Shown: positions 42,788 to 52,642, numbered from the stretch's first letter. The stretch is 64,000 bases of DNA from an uncultured Verrucomicrobiota bacterium (GCA_902580225.1 CACHJU010000004.1:1-64000), one strand, 5' to 3'. Notes: a model not told the origin generated them from the letters alone. Made by a program: numbers and translations.

Positions 42788-43021
42788 CTAGCGTCCAATA
42801 CAATCTCCCCCTTGTGAGATCAGTACAAAGCGGTTGGTATTTTCAGGGAAGTAAGGATTGTTACCAAGTTTGAATATTCCACGTAAGTGTGCCTTCAAGG
42901 ATTTCTGAAAATTCTTTCCATTGAGATTTTTTTGTCTTTCGAAGTAGTGACTCATTGCATTTATACCCGGTTGATTCTTCCGTGGTCGTTTTCTTCTTTT
43001 GTTTTTATTGAAATCGTTCAT
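42788..43021 (-). CDS. Small basic hypothetical protein
   Basis: 77-aa ORF. Confidence 0.35.
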   Translation of the reverse strand: MNDFNKNKRRKRPRKNQPGINAMSHYFERQKNLNGKNFQKSLKAHLRGIFKLGNNPYFPENTNRFVLISQGGDCIGR

Positions 43022-43079
43022 CAGTTGATCTGAAAATGGAGTTTTTATAAATTACTTACGAGATTTAAAAAAATAATAA

Positions 43080-43099
43080 CACTTACTTTTTAGTAATTT
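43080..43099. promoter_or_regulatory. Palindromic operator candidate (TTACT-TTTT-AGTAA)
   Basis: Reverse complement AAATTACTAAAAAGTAAGTG is 18/20 identical to 52742-52761. Confidence 0.6.
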
Positions 43100-43177
43100 A
43101 TGTAATATTGAATCCAACCGGTTTCTAATGTTTTTTATTTGTGCCATTTCAGAAATTATAAATATAACTTTTTCTAA

Positions 43178-43606
43178 ATGGCTGATAAAATATCACCTCA
43201 AAGGCGTTCCTGGAATATGTCCAGAATCAGGTCTTCGAATACGAAACCAGAGATTGCAGTCCGTTCGGCACTGCACCGCAACGGATTCCGTTTTACAGTA
43301 AATGGACCATTAAACAAGAAGTTGCCTGGCAAGCCAGATCTCGTACTGCCCAGATACAGGACAATTATTTTTGTACACGGATGTTTCTGGCATGGACATG
43401 AGAATTGTAAGATATCCAGAATTCCAAAAACAAGGACGGACTGGTGGAAGTCAAAGATCGGGAAAAATCAGGACCGGGATAAGATAGTCAGAAAAACACT
43501 GCTTGAGATGGACTGGAATATTTTAACTATTTGGGAATGCGAAATAAAAGAAGATCCAACCCTTAAAGAGTTAATTCTCCAGGTTAATCAAAAAAGCGTA
43601 AGTTAA
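43178..43606 (+). CDS. vsr: Very short patch repair endonuclease Vsr
   Basis: MSRIRSSNTKPEIAVRSALHRNGFRF, LPRYRTIIFVHGCFWHGHENC. Confidence 0.95.
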   Translation: MADKISPQRRSWNMSRIRSSNTKPEIAVRSALHRNGFRFTVNGPLNKKLPGKPDLVLPRYRTIIFVHGCFWHGHENCKISRIPKTRTDWWKSKIGKNQDRDKIVRKTLLEMDWNILTIWECEIKEDPTLKELILQVNQKSVS

Positions 43607-44969
43607 GCTTCAATTGTATGCGGTCTCCCCTGTGGTCACTTGGGTATGTCCAGCTAAACACATCCCATGTTTTATCGAGTGGGATTGCCATAAGTTTATC
43701 TATATGAGAGTCCCAGGTTTGGCAGATTAGTTCCTCCCCACTTTCCCTTTTCCTCCTCATGAAAATATTTTGTGCAACCTGAAAGCCGTATTTCAAGTTA
43801 CCTTCAGGTTCCCATTGTCCTTTTAGGACCCATTCAGCCAACTTCCGCCTATGAGGTTCATAAGAAATATGAAAGTCCTGTTTGGTATAATTATAAGAAT
43901 TACTTACCATGCCTTCCCAACTACCATACTCCTGGAACTTGCTGAAGTATTCTCCTAACCTATGGGTTTCGGGTAAACCAAGTATTTCCATAAAATCACT
44001 TGCTCTTCTTTCATGGCATGAAACCTGGCTAGCAGTAGAGTTCTTTACCGAAAAAGTAACTTCTTTTTTCGTGTCCCTAATATGAACAGAGCAAATTATA
44101 TCCGTTTTCGCTTTGCCTCCATTAGATAATAACGGAACCGAGTCGGTTGCCACGAGCCTGTCTATTTCACTGCTATCAATTTTTAACTGTCTGGTAATAA
44201 AAGATGCAATCCTGTCAAATTCAGGTGAACCAGATTGGCCATTTTTCTTAAATTCTGTGAGGAGATCGGGTATGTTCAGGATACCAGTTAAGAATTTTTC
44301 GTACCGGTATCCGATTTTTTCGTAACGGCCTGGATCTTCCGTTGCAACATCTGAGCAAAACTCATCAAAATTAAGTTCCTCTGCGGATACAGCTTCAAAA
44401 GATTCCTGTATGTCCTGTTTCTGAAGTATAATGCCTCTTTCGTATTCAAGGAAAAAGGAATCAAGTTCCTCTACCAGCAGAATATTCTCAAACGGGCAGT
44501 ATTGTTCCTTGTTTTTTACTCTGTTTCTAAAGTTAATAAAACTTTGTTCATTCTCACCAATTACAAATAGCGAACTAACCAAACTGTCAGCGAATTCCGG
44601 GCTTTGAAGGACTCCTTCCATATCATAGTAACTTATCTTTCGCCTGTCCTGCCTGAAGGTATTGGAACCAAAAATAATAATTGTTTTCTCATCAATCGTA
44701 TCTACATAAAAATGCGGACAATGTTCGTTTTTGTAGGAATATCCAGTCTTTGCTAAACTACCAACTTCTCCCCAGTTCCGTATAAGGCTTTGTTTTTTAA
44801 GATTATCAAGAATCCAGCTTATTGCCTTTTTGAAGTCCCTGCCAGATTGAGCCTTCGACTTTTCTTGCCTGTCGAGATTAAATTCGTTCTGAGTCATCGT
44901 AATTGCTTTTGGCCCTCCATGCCCAGGAATGAAATGTTTTCGTTTATATTCATGCAACCACATTATCAA
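43584..44969 (-). CDS. Type II restriction endonuclease, MspI-like C-terminal part with ~200-aa N-terminal extension
   Basis: GGKAKTDIICSVHIRDTKKEVTFSVKNS resembles the MspI active-site region (GGSPKTDATIRF...NIKHSS); RRKLAEWVLKG and C-term FSWTYPSDHRGDRIQLK; next to C5 MTase and vsr; real start possibly 44898. Confidence 0.55.
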   Translation of the reverse strand: MIMWLHEYKRKHFIPGHGGPKAITMTQNEFNLDRQEKSKAQSGRDFKKAISWILDNLKKQSLIRNWGEVGSLAKTGYSYKNEHCPHFYVDTIDEKTIIIFGSNTFRQDRRKISYYDMEGVLQSPEFADSLVSSLFVIGENEQSFINFRNRVKNKEQYCPFENILLVEELDSFFLEYERGIILQKQDIQESFEAVSAEELNFDEFCSDVATEDPGRYEKIGYRYEKFLTGILNIPDLLTEFKKNGQSGSPEFDRIASFITRQLKIDSSEIDRLVATDSVPLLSNGGKAKTDIICSVHIRDTKKEVTFSVKNSTASQVSCHERRASDFMEILGLPETHRLGEYFSKFQEYGSWEGMVSNSYNYTKQDFHISYEPHRRKLAEWVLKGQWEPEGNLKYGFQVAQNIFMRRKRESGEELICQTWDSHIDKLMAIPLDKTWDVFSWTYPSDHRGDRIQLKLNLRFFD

Positions 44970-45008
44970 GGCGGTGGAATTAAACTAAACTAAATTAAAA
45001 GTCAGAAT

Positions 45009-45026
45009 GCTTACTTAGTGGTAATT
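45009..45026. promoter_or_regulatory. Imperfect palindromic operator candidate (TTACT-TAGT-GGTAA)
   Basis: Upstream of restriction endonuclease gene; one mismatch from palindrome. Confidence 0.45.
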
Positions 45027-45053
45027 CTTCTCCAAATTACCTTTTCAGCAGTG

Positions 45054-45995
45054 CTACTTTTTAATAGTAGTAGCTTTCTTGAAAATTTTTTGAATTTCTT
45101 TCGCTACGGTTTCGATCTCAGGTTTGTAGTGGAAAGTTTCCTTTTTCCACGCAATTACAAGTTTTCCATGCATATCTGCCAATTCTTTCACGGCGATATG
45201 TTTATAATAATCTAAGGGTAGGTCTTTTGCCAGGAAAGCCGGTAGTATACCGCAAAAGCAATTTGATTTTACGGCCTGAAGAACTTCGAAGTGTGAGCTG
45301 CATTCGAGTTCGTAATTTGGTTTCTTTCCAATTTTATCTGTTGCGTTGTCAACAAACCTTCTCCGCTCTCCAGAGCCAGAGAGTGAAGCATATGGTTCCT
45401 TGCAAATCATCTCCAGTGGAACTTTTCTATATTTAGAAAGATTTTCCCAGGTCAAGGGTGCATATAATTTATACTCGAGTTTTCCGAGAGAAAGCTTTTT
45501 TACATTTTTTCCCAAGCTTTTTTCGGAAACTATAATCAAATCAGCTTCTCCTGCATCCAAAGCATTAGGAAGTTCAGAGCTTCTCATGTTGCATAGATTA
45601 ACCCGTATTTCTTTGGTACTTTCTTTAAGATCGGCAAAGTTTGGCAGTATTACACTGGATAAAAATGTCTCTCCGGCTCCGATTGCAATGCTCGGTTGAA
45701 TGCCGTCGACCTTATCTAGAAAAGCTTGCATGGAAGTCAGGAAATTCTCGGCAATGGTTGCGAGTTCTTCACCCTCTGGTGATAGGCCTTTTAACTTTCC
45801 GTCTTTTTTTCTCAGGCTTACTTTTTCGAAAAACTCCTCGAGCTCTCCTATTTGTCTACTAATTTTTGCTGCTTCAGTTGTGTTACCATTTGCTGCCTTA
45901 AGTATGTAGCCCGCTTTTTTTACAGAAATAAGGCTTTTCAACCTGGCTAGTGAAAAGTTTTTGCTTGTTAACTTGTTAACTCCTTTCTCGAACAT
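45054..45995 (-). CDS. Divergent LysR-type transcriptional regulator
   Basis: N-term wHTH-like AGYILKAANGNTTEAAKISRQIGELEEFF; LysR-like effector domain (DLIIVSEKSLG, LECSSHFEVLQAVKSNCFCGILPAFLA). Confidence 0.75.
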   Translation of the reverse strand: MFEKGVNKLTSKNFSLARLKSLISVKKAGYILKAANGNTTEAAKISRQIGELEEFFEKVSLRKKDGKLKGLSPEGEELATIAENFLTSMQAFLDKVDGIQPSIAIGAGETFLSSVILPNFADLKESTKEIRVNLCNMRSSELPNALDAGEADLIIVSEKSLGKNVKKLSLGKLEYKLYAPLTWENLSKYRKVPLEMICKEPYASLSGSGERRRFVDNATDKIGKKPNYELECSSHFEVLQAVKSNCFCGILPAFLAKDLPLDYYKHIAVKELADMHGKLVIAWKKETFHYKPEIETVAKEIQKIFKKATTIKK

Positions 45996-46012
45996 TACTA
46001 AACAGTAAGTAA
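45993..46012. promoter_or_regulatory. Palindromic operator candidate (TTACT-AAAC-AGTAA)
   Basis: Abuts regulator start codon in the divergent intergenic region; matches sites at 43080, 45009, 52742. Confidence 0.6.
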
Positions 46013-46190
46013 TAGAATTATTTGAGTTGTTGTCAATATAGCTTGGCCTGTTTATTTCTAATACGAAATTATTTGTTTGTAGGTGAGCAAGTCATTGATG
46101 AAAAGATAATAACAAAATTAGATATCCGGAAATTTTTTAGATGTGCTTACAGACAAATTTGAATATAATCCTTTATTAAAAATAAGTTAA

Positions 46191-49091
46191 GTGGAACAAA
46201 CAATAAAAAGAATTGCTGAACTGCAACTTCAGTACAGCCCCAATGCTACTTCGGCAATGAAGGAGAGGGGAGAGCTTGTAAATAAAACTTTACCCAATGA
46301 ATTAAAGGAAGTGGTAGATTCTTTCGGTAAAGAATATAAAGATCATAAATTTCAAATAAGTGGGCGTGACGGTGCCGGTTTACATGCCACTATCCCGTTT
46401 GTGGAAATAAGAGTACTAAATGGGTTGAATGTAGACTGTGACTTTTATGTTGCGATTTATTTCTCTAGAGACGGTGAGAGAATCTATGTGACCTTTGGTG
46501 CGGATGCTTTAAAGCACAATTTGCACTTACCCAAAAAGAGAAATGAAAGCCAAGCCATTCTTGGGGGAATGCAAGAAATTCTCAGTACGCACAAAATACT
46601 TTCTAAGGATAAAAAAGACTGGTCTCAAAACTTTAAAAGTAAATTAAATCTAAATATTTATTCTAAAGGCACTAGCCTTTCTTTGTACGAAGTTTGTACC
46701 ATTGCTGCCCAGGAGTTTTTCGTTCAGGATCTTGATTTAGAGGATTTTTTGGGATCCATACAGTATGCAATGGAATGCATGATGTGTTTGATCTCTCATT
46801 CTGAAAAAGAGTCATCAGAGACAACCAAAAAAAGTTTTGAAGACTATTTGCTGAGAAATAATAAAACGGGAAGCGGGAAGGCTTCTTCATACATTAGAGC
46901 ACTTTCATTACTTGAGCAGTTGTTAGACCGCCAGCCACAAGGCTTTGAGCATTGCTGTAACATCTGGAAAGTGGAATCAGTTTCAAAATTACATGAGCTT
47001 TATGAATTTGTTCTAATTCAGGCAAAGCAACCTAAGCAGAGTGGCTGGGTTTTTGACGATATTCCTGAAAGTTATCTTGAAAAGGGCTTTTGTAGTGCTG
47101 CATTAAGAGCTTACATCGAATTCAGGTCTTCTTTTGAAGTTCAGCCCCAGCTTTTCTGCCAGCTTGCCCTGCATTATTTACTCGGAGAAAGAGAAAAAAG
47201 TTTTTCCGAACATGGCCCTGGAAACGATTTCCATACTTTTTTCACAGGAGAAAATGAAAAGTACAGTTTTGATAAATTAATGTGCTTTAAACTGGATGAT
47301 CCAGGCCAGGCAGATTTCAAAGAAATAACAAAGGATCTTAAGTTTTTATTGGGTGAAGTTTTTCCATACTTGAGTTCTTTAAACAGATTGGCTCCCCAGG
47401 TTGCTTCTTTTTTTAATTCGAGTGCCTTTTCGGTTGGTAATGATTTATCTATTTATGTTTACCCTTACCTGGACTGTATTAAAGGTCTCCAAAGCTTAGA
47501 GGTATCAGAAGATTTCAAATTAGTTCCGTTTCTTTCCAGTCTGATAAATGCTCAGAATGATTTTAATACTGCAGGTTTCGCTTCTTCTGGGCTAATTAAA
47601 TTTGTATGTGAAAGTGCACTCAAGGAAGCGGGTCCAGGCAGTACAGTTTATGATCCAGCCTGCGGTATTGGAACTGTCCTGATTTGTGCATTAGATCAAA
47701 TTTCTGGAATAAGAGATCTTTATCAAATTTCAGGTTCTGAGATAAACCCCGTATTGGCAAATATAGCTAAAGCCGGATTTTTGCTTAAAGCATTTACAAT
47801 TCGCGACAAATTGGACCCTGTTGTTTTAAACGATTTAATTTTCAGAGTATCACCTAATATCCGCATTGAAGATTCCCTTAAATCCAACCAGCAAGTTATA
47901 AGAGATTTGAGTGAGCATTGGTCGAGTTATAATGAACTTCTTATGTATCCTCCGTACCGCGGCGATCATTTAAATAAGTATGATTATATTATTACTGAGC
48001 CACCTCAAGATGGGGCTGGTTTAAATGAGACTTTTCTCAAATTAGATCATCAACAATTTCTTTTATTCTGTGCATCCCGAAATATTCAAGCTCAACAGTC
48101 GTTGTTGATCCTGTCAGAATCAATCCGTAGGAGTGAAAGAGATGGGCAGCTGAGGGATTTGATGATTAGAAACTTTCCACCTACTGCTATTTATCATGCA
48201 CATGCAGAAAAAAAAGTGATTCTTCATTTTGAAGAGTTCCGCCCTGACAAGTTAATATTTGGCGATATTGCTGATAATAACAACTCAAATGCGGAGAATG
48301 TCCCTCTAGAAATTAGTAATCTAATTACAGCAAGTAAGGACGAAATAGTTTCTGGAAACCGGGAACTTGTATTTTCGAGAGAGACTAAAACCGAGAATGA
48401 ATCAACAAAAGTTAGTTTTGAAAAAGCCCGTCAATACTTTGAGTTTCAAATTGATAAATTCAATGATTTATTAAGAGAGTCCCGTCAAATTCATGACGAA
48501 ATTGAAAATACGAAACAAGAATATCAACCTAAAAGAAAATTGGCTGAGTATTTATCGGGAGGCCAGGGATGGCTGGATGTATCTGGTAGTTCGTTGAAAG
48601 GATTGGACATAGGTTTAATGGAAGAAAGCAAATCCGAAAAGGTTGCTGTTATTGAAGTATTCAGTAACCGCACGAAACTTAAACTACAGAAAAAAATTGG
48701 CCTCATGGAACAACTTAACCGTGAGCATTTAGAGACAACACCTCCATATCAGATCTACTTCGTGCATAATGAGAGAGAAAAAATCGACCCCAGTTTCTTA
48801 TACTATTGGATTAGAGCACAATTGAGCTCAAAAATAGAAAAACAGCTCCGCCGTAAAAGTATTGTTGAAGTGCCAGTAAGAGTAGATTTTTTAATGCATG
48901 AAATTTGTAATCAAAAAATCACAATCCCACCTTTTTATTTACAAGGTACAATTGCCAAATTTTTGCGTAAATTATTTCCTCTTGCTGGAATCAATATGAG
49001 TGGTGGATTTGGACTAAAGATGGGTAGTGGAACGAGTTCTTCCCGCACTCCTCATATCGTTGACATGATAAGGTATTTATTGTGTCTATAA
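46191..49091 (+). CDS. MrcB N-terminal-like (DUF3578) + N6-adenine methyltransferase-like + S-subunit-like C-terminus fusion
   Basis: N-term ...FYVAIYFSRDGERIYVTFGAD; motif I YDPACGIGTVLICALDQ; motif IV position YDYIITEPPQ; C-term NQKITIPPFYLQGTIAKFLRKL. Confidence 0.65.
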   Translation: MEQTIKRIAELQLQYSPNATSAMKERGELVNKTLPNELKEVVDSFGKEYKDHKFQISGRDGAGLHATIPFVEIRVLNGLNVDCDFYVAIYFSRDGERIYVTFGADALKHNLHLPKKRNESQAILGGMQEILSTHKILSKDKKDWSQNFKSKLNLNIYSKGTSLSLYEVCTIAAQEFFVQDLDLEDFLGSIQYAMECMMCLISHSEKESSETTKKSFEDYLLRNNKTGSGKASSYIRALSLLEQLLDRQPQGFEHCCNIWKVESVSKLHELYEFVLIQAKQPKQSGWVFDDIPESYLEKGFCSAALRAYIEFRSSFEVQPQLFCQLALHYLLGEREKSFSEHGPGNDFHTFFTGENEKYSFDKLMCFKLDDPGQADFKEITKDLKFLLGEVFPYLSSLNRLAPQVASFFNSSAFSVGNDLSIYVYPYLDCIKGLQSLEVSEDFKLVPFLSSLINAQNDFNTAGFASSGLIKFVCESALKEAGPGSTVYDPACGIGTVLICALDQISGIRDLYQISGSEINPVLANIAKAGFLLKAFTIRDKLDPVVLNDLIFRVSPNIRIEDSLKSNQQVIRDLSEHWSSYNELLMYPPYRGDHLNKYDYIITEPPQDGAGLNETFLKLDHQQFLLFCASRNIQAQQSLLILSESIRRSERDGQLRDLMIRNFPPTAIYHAHAEKKVILHFEEFRPDKLIFGDIADNNNSNAENVPLEISNLITASKDEIVSGNRELVFSRETKTENESTKVSFEKARQYFEFQIDKFNDLLRESRQIHDEIENTKQEYQPKRKLAEYLSGGQGWLDVSGSSLKGLDIGLMEESKSEKVAVIEVFSNRTKLKLQKKIGLMEQLNREHLETTPPYQIYFVHNEREKIDPSFLYYWIRAQLSSKIEKQLRRKSIVEVPVRVDFLMHEICNQKITIPPFYLQGTIAKFLRKLFPLAGINMSGGFGLKMGSGTSSSRTPHIVDMIRYLLCL

Positions 49092-49116
49092 GTATAATTT
49101 TTAATTTTTTAAATCC

Positions 49117-51015
49117 GTGAGCAAAGATAAAACCGAAAGTATCCAAGCCGAGTTAGAGCGGCTTACACCTAAGCAGCAAATTCACGCATTAAATTCGCTT
49201 CCAAGTAAGTTCGATAAGAACGATTCGTTTCTTCATAGTTTAAAGTTAGGGAAATTTAAAGCTTTTGATGAGCCTCAACTAGTTGAGTCGCCTTTAATTT
49301 CTCTTTTGTATGGTAAAAATAGTGCTGGGAAATCAAGCCTTGTTCAGTCTTTACTCTATCTGAATGAAGCGAGAAAAGGGAATTTTGATGCACATGATAC
49401 GGAACTTGGTGGTGATTCTGTAAACCTTGGAGGATTTTATAATTTTATTCACAAGAGGGATGAAAAAGACAAAGTCCAAATCGATTGTGAGCTAAATATT
49501 CCAGAATTTGGCCGTTGTATCTTAAAATTCGATTTTGGAGAAATCGAAATGGCTAGCACCTCACACTTTACTGACATACCTAAAGGTGCAACTGATTTAG
49601 ATCAAGAAATCATAAACCAGTTTTTTGTTTACAAAAAAGATCCAGAAGTGGTTAAAAAGCTTCTTGGATTAAAACCTGACGAAGAGATCAAAGTTAGTTT
49701 TCAAACTGAACAAAGGGCGAGTTTTGAAAAACAGATTAAGTTACTCGATATATCAGTTGTTTTGGGTGAAGTTGAAATTATAAGCTTCTCCCAAAGTCAC
49801 TTTAGTGAATGTTTCAAAATAAATTTTACTGAGGGTCTTGAAAAAATTGGTCTTAACAAAGAAGACTGGGAGCCTTTTGCAAATTCGCTTCAGGCCAAAA
49901 CTGCTTTTAATAAACTGGTTCCAGAAAATCTTTTTCATAAAAAAATAATGGAAAACGATGGTCCGTTTGATAAAAAGCAGGAGGCGGAACACAAAAGCCT
50001 TCGAAATTTAATAGTACATGGGAAAGATAAAAATCTGTTGGGTAAACTTGGTGGTTTTCTCAGTAAGATTTCAACGGAGTTAGGCGCTGTTCTTGATAGC
50101 TTCAATTATTTTAGTGGGAACAGGGCAATGCCATCACAAAACATTCTGGATGGTTCGTCTGGTACCAAAAGCTCTGGTGATGCGGGAGGAGAAAGATGCT
50201 GGGCGGATATAAAGAAAGATAAAAAGCTGATGGACAGGGTTAATAAATACCTGGGAGATCTTTTTGATAACAGATACCAGCTCGTTCTCATCAAAAGTTT
50301 TTCAGCAGAAATAGCCTCCAAGGTTGCAGGTGAAGCCTTGAGCGAGTCATTGGGGTTAAGTGGAGAAAGTAAGGATGAAGAAGGTGGCAGAGAGGTGTAT
50401 GCAGATGATCATATTGTTGAAGATGAGTCCTTCGAGTATGGCTCACCTGTAAATTCACTTGATCCTGAAGATCTTAAAAGTAAAGTTCTAAACAAATTAA
50501 ATTCTAATAAGCAAGTCCCAGAGTTCACTTCGTTGAGAATTTGGGATAATGTGCCCGATCTACCGCTCAGGCTACAAGACTTGGGCCGTGGTGTAGGCCA
50601 GGTGATTCCAATCATCGCAGCTAGTTGCGAACCTGGCCGCACAATTATCGTTGAGCAGCCGGAATCTGATTTACATCCTAAGCAACAGTCGATTCTTGCT
50701 GATATGCTTATCGAAAATGCAGTTAAGTATGGAACAAGGTTTATTATCGAAACCCATAGTGAATTTTTGCTTCTTCGGCTTTTAAGAAGAATTGGGGAAA
50801 CGGATGCGGATAAATTATCAGACGAAGATAAAAACTATGCCCTCGATGTTGAACAGTTAGGCGTTTACTATGTACACGCTGCCGATCAGGATGAAGGGCG
50901 TACTGGTGTAAAGGTGGAAAGAATGGAAATCTCTCCCAAGGGCCGGTTAAGAAATCCATGGCCAAAAGGTTTTTTCTCGGAAAAGAAAGAAGATATTTTC
51001 TGGCATGCAGGCTAA
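49117..51015 (+). CDS. AAA ATPase of the OLD-like/DUF3696 family
   Basis: Walker A LYGKNSAGKSSLVQ; Walker B IIVEQPESDLHPKQQ; ETHSEFLLLRLLRRI; C-term KGFFSEKKEDIFWHAG. Confidence 0.88.
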   Translation: MSKDKTESIQAELERLTPKQQIHALNSLPSKFDKNDSFLHSLKLGKFKAFDEPQLVESPLISLLYGKNSAGKSSLVQSLLYLNEARKGNFDAHDTELGGDSVNLGGFYNFIHKRDEKDKVQIDCELNIPEFGRCILKFDFGEIEMASTSHFTDIPKGATDLDQEIINQFFVYKKDPEVVKKLLGLKPDEEIKVSFQTEQRASFEKQIKLLDISVVLGEVEIISFSQSHFSECFKINFTEGLEKIGLNKEDWEPFANSLQAKTAFNKLVPENLFHKKIMENDGPFDKKQEAEHKSLRNLIVHGKDKNLLGKLGGFLSKISTELGAVLDSFNYFSGNRAMPSQNILDGSSGTKSSGDAGGERCWADIKKDKKLMDRVNKYLGDLFDNRYQLVLIKSFSAEIASKVAGEALSESLGLSGESKDEEGGREVYADDHIVEDESFEYGSPVNSLDPEDLKSKVLNKLNSNKQVPEFTSLRIWDNVPDLPLRLQDLGRGVGQVIPIIAASCEPGRTIIVEQPESDLHPKQQSILADMLIENAVKYGTRFIIETHSEFLLLRLLRRIGETDADKLSDEDKNYALDVEQLGVYYVHAADQDEGRTGVKVERMEISPKGRLRNPWPKGFFSEKKEDIFWHAG

Positions 51016-51985
51016 AGAGCATCTCTCGATTTTTGGTTTAGATCCTAAGATTTTTATAAATCGAATTGATAGGGATGAGGATGATTTCCAGATCAAAACA
51101 TCTTGGGGTAAATTGGAAGAACGTTTACTTGGGCCTGCTGCAAAAAATCGGACCAGTGAGATTGGTGCTTTGATTTGGGATGCCATTGATGAAGATGGGA
51201 ATCGTTTTTCGAGTTTGGTTATGGAAAATTATGAACTGCTTGAAAATGAGCCAAAAGCAATATTTGATGAGCTTATGCAATCAGGAAGAATAGTTGATGA
51301 GCTGTACAAAGAAGATTCTGAACAGGAAACTTTTGGAATTGTTGCTGAAAGATTAACTTTAAGTGATTTGGAGGAGATAGGGGATGATTGCATTTCATCT
51401 CTCTTGGAAGAAAGTGAATCTTTAAATGGTTTTATCTCATACACCAGTTTCTTTTCAGTCAGCTACACTAGAGAAGATTGGTGGTTGCAGTTTGAGCCTG
51501 ATTACACTGAGTGTAATCTTGATACTCAGTTAAGCGAATTTCGAAACATACTCCTATATTCAGAAGACATTAGTATTTTTGATAGAGAGTGGGAGCCTGA
51601 CAACAAAACTGGCTACTTATCAGTAAATAAGATCTTTGAGCTAATCCAATGCAACCGACTTGACCCCGTTGTAAGAATCCATAGAAAAAACACTGATGAT
51701 TTTCACAATTGGCTTGGTCCTACAAAAGTAGAAGCATTTTGTGATCGTGCAAAAGCTAAAGTAGGTAATGTGAAAGTTAAGATCTATTTTTGGCGAAAGC
51801 AGTACATCCATTTTAGGGCAATATGTTGCAGTTATGGTGGTTATCATTCAAGTTATGGAGTCCAGGAATTTGATGATGCCAGTCAGTTGTACACTCCGAT
51901 TCCTGCGAAGACATTAACGTCCATTCATCATGCTTTTATACCTGACGATAATAATAAAGCATTTTCAGCAATTATGGATGTGTAA
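51005..51985 (+). CDS. Hypothetical protein overlapping the ATPase gene
   Basis: 326 aa; 11-bp overlap with upstream ATPase; no recognised family. Confidence 0.6.
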   Translation: MQAKEHLSIFGLDPKIFINRIDRDEDDFQIKTSWGKLEERLLGPAAKNRTSEIGALIWDAIDEDGNRFSSLVMENYELLENEPKAIFDELMQSGRIVDELYKEDSEQETFGIVAERLTLSDLEEIGDDCISSLLEESESLNGFISYTSFFSVSYTREDWWLQFEPDYTECNLDTQLSEFRNILLYSEDISIFDREWEPDNKTGYLSVNKIFELIQCNRLDPVVRIHRKNTDDFHNWLGPTKVEAFCDRAKAKVGNVKVKIYFWRKQYIHFRAICCSYGGYHSSYGVQEFDDASQLYTPIPAKTLTSIHHAFIPDDNNKAFSAIMDV

Positions 51986-52018
51986 GTATGTGGATTTACA
52001 TTTTTATATACTAATTTA

Positions 52019-52642
52019 ATGCCTAAAAGTATTTCTACACAACTGAAGTCTTTAAATCTAATTTCAGGCGAAAAAACTATAAATGTTTTTGATAACCTGT
52101 TTAAAAATATTCTTAAAAAAAAGATCACTTCTAGTTCGGGTTTTATAAATACAAGTTGTAAGCAGTTTAAAGCAAGCCCTGCATACAACTCTAAAAACTA
52201 CAGTCTTAATGGTAATGTTTTTGAAGGTCTGCTTGCAGTCCTTTTTTACCGAGTTGGGATTTACCCTCTATTCCGTCAGGCGAAAATGGCTTTTATTCCA
52301 AATATCGAATTCGATTTTGTGGCATATTCAAAAGAGATAGGGCCAATAGTACTTTCGGCCAAAACTTCCCTGCGGGAAAGGTATAAGCAGGCAGACCTGG
52401 AAGGGATAATGATGAGGCAGGTTCACCGTCGTGCGAAGTCTTATCTTCTGACCTTGGATGAAGATGAGGCAATGAATGTTAATTCTAAGATTAAGGAGGG
52501 GAAGGTGCTTGGCATTGACCGTGTGTATGTTGCCTCTGAGCCAGAGTTTGATGATCTTGTTGAGGAGTTGAAAAGCTGGACTCTTATAGAGCCTCAAGCC
52601 GAGCCTGTAGTCGAAAGTAGCAGGATTATCAGGCCTTCCTGA
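52019..52642 (+). CDS. PD-(D/E)XK-type restriction endonuclease-like protein
   Basis: 207 aa; NVFEGLLAVLFYR...IEFDFVAYSKEIGPIVLSAKTSLRERYKQADLEG fits E...D-X(n)-xAK core. Confidence 0.6.
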   Translation: MPKSISTQLKSLNLISGEKTINVFDNLFKNILKKKITSSSGFINTSCKQFKASPAYNSKNYSLNGNVFEGLLAVLFYRVGIYPLFRQAKMAFIPNIEFDFVAYSKEIGPIVLSAKTSLRERYKQADLEGIMMRQVHRRAKSYLLTLDEDEAMNVNSKIKEGKVLGIDRVYVASEPEFDDLVEELKSWTLIEPQAEPVVESSRIIRPS

